Shown piece after piece: positions 4,808 through 7,999 of a DNA stretch of 7,999 nucleotides. The DNA is taken from the NCBI GenBank assembly GCA_021815835.1, contig JAKAZN010000062.1, positions 1 to 7,999 on the forward strand. The letters run 5' to 3'. The notes under the pieces were generated by a model. The model ran no database searches. It was not told where the DNA came from and saw nothing but the letters and a program-made list of their open reading frames with translations. Within the stretch, counting starts at the first letter, position 1. The number at the start of each line of letters is the position of its first letter. The DNA is from Pseudomonadota bacterium (GTDB lineage Bacteria; Pseudomonadota; Alphaproteobacteria; Acetobacterales; Acetobacteraceae). Both the position numbers and the translations under genes were made by a program.

Positions 4808-6925
4808 ATGACCACGACGACGACCGGGCGCACGAAGCGGCGGGGCAATGCGCGGGCGCTGGGCTTCGCGGCACTGGCGCTGGGGCTGGCGGCACTGGTG
4901 GTGGCGTTGCAGCGGCAGGGGCTGTCCATCGCGCGGCTGGAGGACGATCTCGCCGGGCTGCGCGAGACAGTGGCGACGCATCCGCTCGCCGGGTTTCTCG
5001 GCTATTTCGGGCTCTACGTTGCGGCAACGTCGCTGTCGGTGCCGGGGGCGGCGGTGCTGACGCTCGGCGCCGGCGCGCTGTTCGGCGTGGCGGAGGGGGC
5101 GGTGCTGGTCTCGTTCGCATCGTCGATCGGGGCGAGCCTCGCGTTTCTCGCCGCCCGCTTCCTGCTGCGGGATTTCGCCCTCGCCCGCTTCCCGGCGCTG
5201 TTCGGGCGGATCGAGCGCGGGATCGCCCGCGACGGGGCGTTCTATCTCGTCTCGCTCAGGCTGGCGCCGGTGGTGCCGTTCTTCGCCGTCAACCTGCTGG
5301 CGGGGCTGACCAGCCTGCGGCTGCGCAGCTTCTACCTCGCCAGCCAGATCGGCATGCTGCCGGCGACGTTGATCTATGTGAATGCCGGGGCCTCGCTCGC
5401 GACACTTGGCGGGCATGGACCGATCCTCACCCCGCGCCTCGTCATCGGCCTGCTGCTGCTCGCCGCCTTGCCGCCCGTGGCGCCGCGGCTGCGCGACGCG
5501 CTCGCCGCCCGCAGGCTCTATGCGCGGTTTCCCCGGCCGAAGCGGTTCGACCGCAACCTCGTGGTGATCGGCGCCGGCGCGGGCGGGCTCGTCGCGTCCT
5601 ATGTCGCGGCTGCGGTGAAGGCGAAGGTGACGCTGGTCGAGGCCGGGGAGATGGGCGGGGACTGCCTCAATTCCGGCTGCGTGCCGTCGAAGGCGCTGCT
5701 GCATGCCGCGCGCGCGGGGAAGGATTTCCGCGCCGCCATCGCCGATGTCCGCGCCGCGATCGCGGGGATCGCACCGCATGATTCGGTTGCCCGCTACGAG
5801 AGCCTCGGCGTCGAGGTCCGGCGCGGGCGGGCGGTGATCGAAACGCCCTGGCGCGTCGCGGTCGACGGGGAGCCGATCACCACGCGGGCCATCGTGATCG
5901 CCGCCGGAGCAGAACCTTTCGTCCCGCCCCTCCCCGGCCTCGCGGATGCGCCCTACGCCACCTCGGAAACCCTGTGGGACATCGAGGACCTGCCGCCCCG
6001 TCTCGTCATTCTCGGCGGCGGGCCGATCGGCTGCGAGATGGCGCAGGCTTTTGCCCGCCTCGGCAGCGCGGTCACGCTGGTCGAGTTGGCGGACCGCCTG
6101 CTCGTCCGCGAGGACGACGAAGTGTCGGCCGCGATGGCGGCGGCGCTCGCCCGCGACGGCGTCGCCATCCGCACGGGCCACAAGGCGGAGGCGGTGAAGC
6201 GCACCGAAGCCGGCTTCGTCCTCGTCGCCACCAGGGCGGAACAGACCGTCGAGCTGCCGTTCGACCGCCTGCTGGTCGCCATCGGCCGCCGCCCCCGCGT
6301 CACCGGCTACGGGCTGGAAGCGCTGGGCATTCCGCTCACGCCCGCCAGAACCATCGAAACCGATGCCGGGCTGCGCACGCTCTATCCCAACATCTTCGCC
6401 TGCGGCGACGTCGCTGGGCCCTACCAGTTTACCCATATGGCCGGGCATCAGGGCGGCTATGCCGCGCTGAACGCGCTGTTCGCCCCGTTCTGGCGGTTCC
6501 GCCCCGGTTATAACGCGGTGCCGGCCGTCACCTATACCAGCCCGGAAATCGCCCGCGTCGGACTGAACGCGCGCGAGGCGGCGGCGCGGGGCATTGCCGT
6601 CGAGATCACGCGCTACGACTTCACCGAACTCGACCGCGCCATCGCCGAAGCGGATACCGGGGGTTTCGTCACCGTCCTCACCCGGCCGGGCAGCGACCGC
6701 ATCCTCGGCGCCACCATCGTCGGCACCCAGGCCGGCGAGCTGCTCACCGGCTTCACCCTCGCGATGCAGCACGGGCTCGGGCTGAAGACGCTGATGGATA
6801 CGATATTCCCCTATCCCACGCGATCCGAGGCGATCCGCGCCGTCGCCGGGCAGTGGCGGCAGGCGCATGCCTCGGCGCGCGGGCTCGCGATCCTCGAACG
6901 GTTCCACCGATGGCGGCGCGGATGA
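4808..6925 (+). CDS. TVP38/TMEM64 (VTT) membrane domain fused to FAD-dependent pyridine nucleotide-disulfide oxidoreductase
   Basis: 705-aa fusion. Residues 15-35 form a first membrane helix; about 58-225 is a VTT/SNARE-associated domain with LSVPGAAVLTLGAGALFG (76-93), SSIGASLAFLAARFLLRD (105-122), LRLAPVVPFFAVNLLAGLT (150-168) and GMLPATLIYVNAG (182-194). Residues about 249-690 are a class I flavin disulfide reductase: FAD motif GAGAGG (255-260), redox pair C286/C291 in GGDCLNSGC, NAD(P)H motif GGGPIGCE (403-410), FAD-contacting ACGDV (531-535) and a dimerisation domain. FPYPTRSE (667-674) has Tyr where glutathione and lipoamide reductases have the catalytic His, as in mercuric reductase. 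However, the N-terminal heavy-metal domain and C-terminal Cys-Cys of MerA are absent. It probably passes electrons from NAD(P)H to a disulfide or other acceptor at the inner membrane; the substrate is unknown. Coupled to genes on both sides. Confidence 0.88.
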   Translation: MTTTTTGRTKRRGNARALGFAALALGLAALVVALQRQGLSIARLEDDLAGLRETVATHPLAGFLGYFGLYVAATSLSVPGAAVLTLGAGALFGVAEGAVLVSFASSIGASLAFLAARFLLRDFALARFPALFGRIERGIARDGAFYLVSLRLAPVVPFFAVNLLAGLTSLRLRSFYLASQIGMLPATLIYVNAGASLATLGGHGPILTPRLVIGLLLLAALPPVAPRLRDALAARRLYARFPRPKRFDRNLVVIGAGAGGLVASYVAAAVKAKVTLVEAGEMGGDCLNSGCVPSKALLHAARAGKDFRAAIADVRAAIAGIAPHDSVARYESLGVEVRRGRAVIETPWRVAVDGEPITTRAIVIAAGAEPFVPPLPGLADAPYATSETLWDIEDLPPRLVILGGGPIGCEMAQAFARLGSAVTLVELADRLLVREDDEVSAAMAAALARDGVAIRTGHKAEAVKRTEAGFVLVATRAEQTVELPFDRLLVAIGRRPRVTGYGLEALGIPLTPARTIETDAGLRTLYPNIFACGDVAGPYQFTHMAGHQGGYAALNALFAPFWRFRPGYNAVPAVTYTSPEIARVGLNAREAAARGIAVEITRYDFTELDRAIAEADTGGFVTVLTRPGSDRILGATIVGTQAGELLTGFTLAMQHGLGLKTLMDTIFPYPTRSEAIRAVAGQWRQAHASARGLAILERFHRWRRG

Positions 6926-7545
6926 GCCGCCCCGTCATCGTCGTCTTCAGCCGAATCCCCCGCCTCGGCGTCGGCAAGCGGCGGCTCGCCCGCACGATAG
7001 GCGACCGCGCGGCCTGGAGCCTGTCGCGTATCATGCTCTCCGATCTGCTGCGCGAAATGCGGCGCCTTCCCGACGTCGTCCGCGTTCTCGCCGCCACCCC
7101 GGACCACCACGCGCGCCTGGTCGCCCCCGGCTTCATCCGCACCGGGCAGGGGCGGGGCGATCTCGGCGCGCGGATGCAGCGCGTGTTCCGCCGCTATCCG
7201 CGCCGCCCCGTCATCATCATCGGCAGCGACATTCCGTGCATCACCGCCGCCGACCTGCGGGGCGCGCTGCGCCGGCTCCGCGGCGCGCAGTCCGTGTTCG
7301 GCCCGGCGACCGATGGCGGCTACTGGCTGATCGGCCTCGCCGGACGGCGTCCCGCCGCGCCGTTCCGCGACGTCCGCTGGTCGACGCCGCACGCCCTGGC
7401 GGACACGCGGCGCAACTTCCCCGGCCGCCGCGTCGCCCTGCTGCGCCCGCTCACCGATCTCGACGACGCCGACAGGCTCGCCGCCCTCGCCGGCGCAGCC
7501 GCGCGTCGGAAAATCCGTCAGGCTCCGGCGCGGCGGATCTCGTAG
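6922..7545 (+). CDS. DUF2064 / TIGR04282-family glycosyltransferase-like protein
   Basis: A 207-aa protein with a nucleotide-diphospho-sugar transferase (GT-A-like) fold. It begins MSRPVIVVFSRIPRLGVGKRR, the family's opening strand and basic loop. It continues with GQGRGDLGARM (75-85), IIIGSDIPCIT (98-108), whose Asp103 is the likely metal/nucleotide-sugar ligand, FGPATDGGYWLIGL (126-139), WST (153-155) and DLDDADRL (179-186). The family is named for arsenosugar biosynthesis because members sit near arsenic genes in some genomes; no ArsM or ArsS is visible here, so that role is not shown. I chose the ATG at 6922, which overlaps the preceding TGA as ATGA and matches the family start; ATG 6910 would add four residues. 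It is the last gene of the operon, and its final 28 bp overlap the convergent ketopantoate reductase gene. Confidence 0.85.
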   Translation: MSRPVIVVFSRIPRLGVGKRRLARTIGDRAAWSLSRIMLSDLLREMRRLPDVVRVLAATPDHHARLVAPGFIRTGQGRGDLGARMQRVFRRYPRRPVIIIGSDIPCITAADLRGALRRLRGAQSVFGPATDGGYWLIGLAGRRPAAPFRDVRWSTPHALADTRRNFPGRRVALLRPLTDLDDADRLAALAGAAARRKIRQAPARRIS

Positions 7546-7999
7546 GCGCGCAGATGCGTATTGGCGACCGCCAGCAGCGGGCACGATGCCGCCTCGCCCC
7601 GCCGCAGCAGGTCGCCGATGATGTGCTCGCCCTCGATCCGCCCGCCCTGCTCCATATCCCGCAGCATCGAGGCGGTCATCGGCGATCCCTCTGTCGCCAG
7701 CCATTCCTTCAGCCGCGCCGCGGCGGCCGGGCGCAGTTCGAACCCGTGGCGCGCGGCGATGCCAGCGCATTCGGCAGCAAGACCTAGGGCGATCCCGGCG
7801 CCGCCCGCCGCGACGATGGCGCCGACCGAGGCGCGCATCAGGCAGGTGATGCCGGCGAGCGAGGCGATGAACACCCATTTCTCCCACATGTCCTGCATGA
7901 TCGCGTCGCTCAGCCGCGTGGCGAAGGCCGCCCGGCCGAACAGCTTGGCGATCGCCCGCGCCCGCGCCTCCTGCCCGGCGGATCGCGGCCCGAAGGTCA
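7518..7999 (-). CDS. Ketopantoate reductase family protein (PanE/ApbA), C-terminal part
   Basis: The last 159 codons of a minus-strand gene whose start lies beyond base 7999. The visible part is the all-helical C-terminal domain of 2-dehydropantoate 2-reductases, which reduce ketopantoate to pantoate with NADPH for pantothenate and CoA synthesis. DMWEKWVFIASLAGITCLMR carries the conserved catalytic Lys (visible residue 40) at the start of the helix. ASMLRDMEQGGRIEGEHIIGD matches the substrate-binding block, with the Glu of RIEGE in the expected position. The protein ends HLRAYEIRRAGA. The NADPH-binding Rossmann half is outside the window. Many genomes carry several PanE paralogues that act on other 2-oxo acids, so the pantothenate role is likely but not certain. 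It converges with, and overlaps, the glycosyltransferase gene and has no visible terminator. Confidence 0.85.
   Translation of the reverse strand, partial: TFGPRSAGQEARARAIAKLFGRAAFATRLSDAIMQDMWEKWVFIASLAGITCLMRASVGAIVAAGGAGIALGLAAECAGIAARHGFELRPAAAARLKEWLATEGSPMTASMLRDMEQGGRIEGEHIIGDLLRRGEAASCPLLAVANTHLRAYEIRRAGA

Noticed and set aside
3037..4929. 630-codon minus-strand open frame opposite the radical SAM fusion
   Set aside because: Arg/Pro/His-rich antisense composition with no recognisable domain. The plus strand codes for a protein with CxxxCxxC and GGEP motifs.
4139..6907. Very long antisense open frame (about 920 codons) opposite the radical SAM and flavoprotein genes
   Set aside because: It is Arg/Pro/Gly-rich and low in hydrophobic residues, has no family motif, and lies opposite two clearly conserved genes. 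It is a GC-rich shadow frame.
4808..6925. Calling the flavoprotein a mercuric reductase (merA)
   Set aside because: There is no HMA domain, no C-terminal Cys-Cys pair, and no merR, merT or merP nearby. Only the generic redox pair and the FPY segment match.
6922..7545. Calling the operon an arsenosugar cluster
   Set aside because: The TIGR04282 family name rests on co-occurrence. No arsenite methyltransferase, ArsS or ArsR is present in the window.

Overview
This is a GC-rich window, roughly 70 % by eye. Its gene style suggests an alphaproteobacterium: G/C-ending codons, ATGA overlaps, and protein families common in Rhodospirillales and Acetobacteraceae. That placement is an inference from family resemblance only. 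No RNA genes, insertion sequences, CRISPR arrays or attachment sites were seen.

Left block (1-1347, minus strand): a two-gene catabolic operon. A dihydrodipicolinate-synthase-fold lyase/dehydratase (424-1347) is translationally coupled by an ATGA overlap to an NADP-type aldehyde dehydrogenase that runs off the left edge (1-427). Both resemble the last two steps that take sugar diacids, or hydroxyproline, to 2-oxoglutarate via 2-oxoglutarate semialdehyde. A 320-bp gap (1348-1667) separates this operon from a divergent one. It holds an AT-rich patch with -10-like hexamers on both strands and a strong leader hairpin at 1614-1638.

Central block (1668-7545, plus strand): four tightly packed genes, probably one transcript. 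(1) An MFS sugar/organic-acid porter (1668-3065). (2) After 10 bp, a fusion of a calcineurin-type metallophosphoesterase domain, whose canonical metal ligands are partly lost, to a radical SAM domain with a cysteine-rich tail (3076-4800). (3) After 7 bp, a fusion of a TVP38/TMEM64 (VTT) membrane domain to a mercuric-reductase-like flavin disulfide oxidoreductase (4808-6925). (4) With an ATGA overlap, a small DUF2064/TIGR04282 glycosyltransferase-fold protein (6922-7545). Genes 2-4 are the most interesting part. They combine radical chemistry, a thiol/disulfide flavoenzyme tethered to the membrane, and a nucleotide-sugar-transferase fold, and they may form an undescribed biosynthetic or thiophilic-element pathway.

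Right edge (7518-7999, minus strand): the C-terminal part of a ketopantoate reductase (PanE/ApbA family). It converges on the glycosyltransferase gene and overlaps its 3' end by 28 bp.

Apart from 1348-1667, the window is coding almost without gaps. The many long antisense reading frames are by-products of the GC-rich codon usage.
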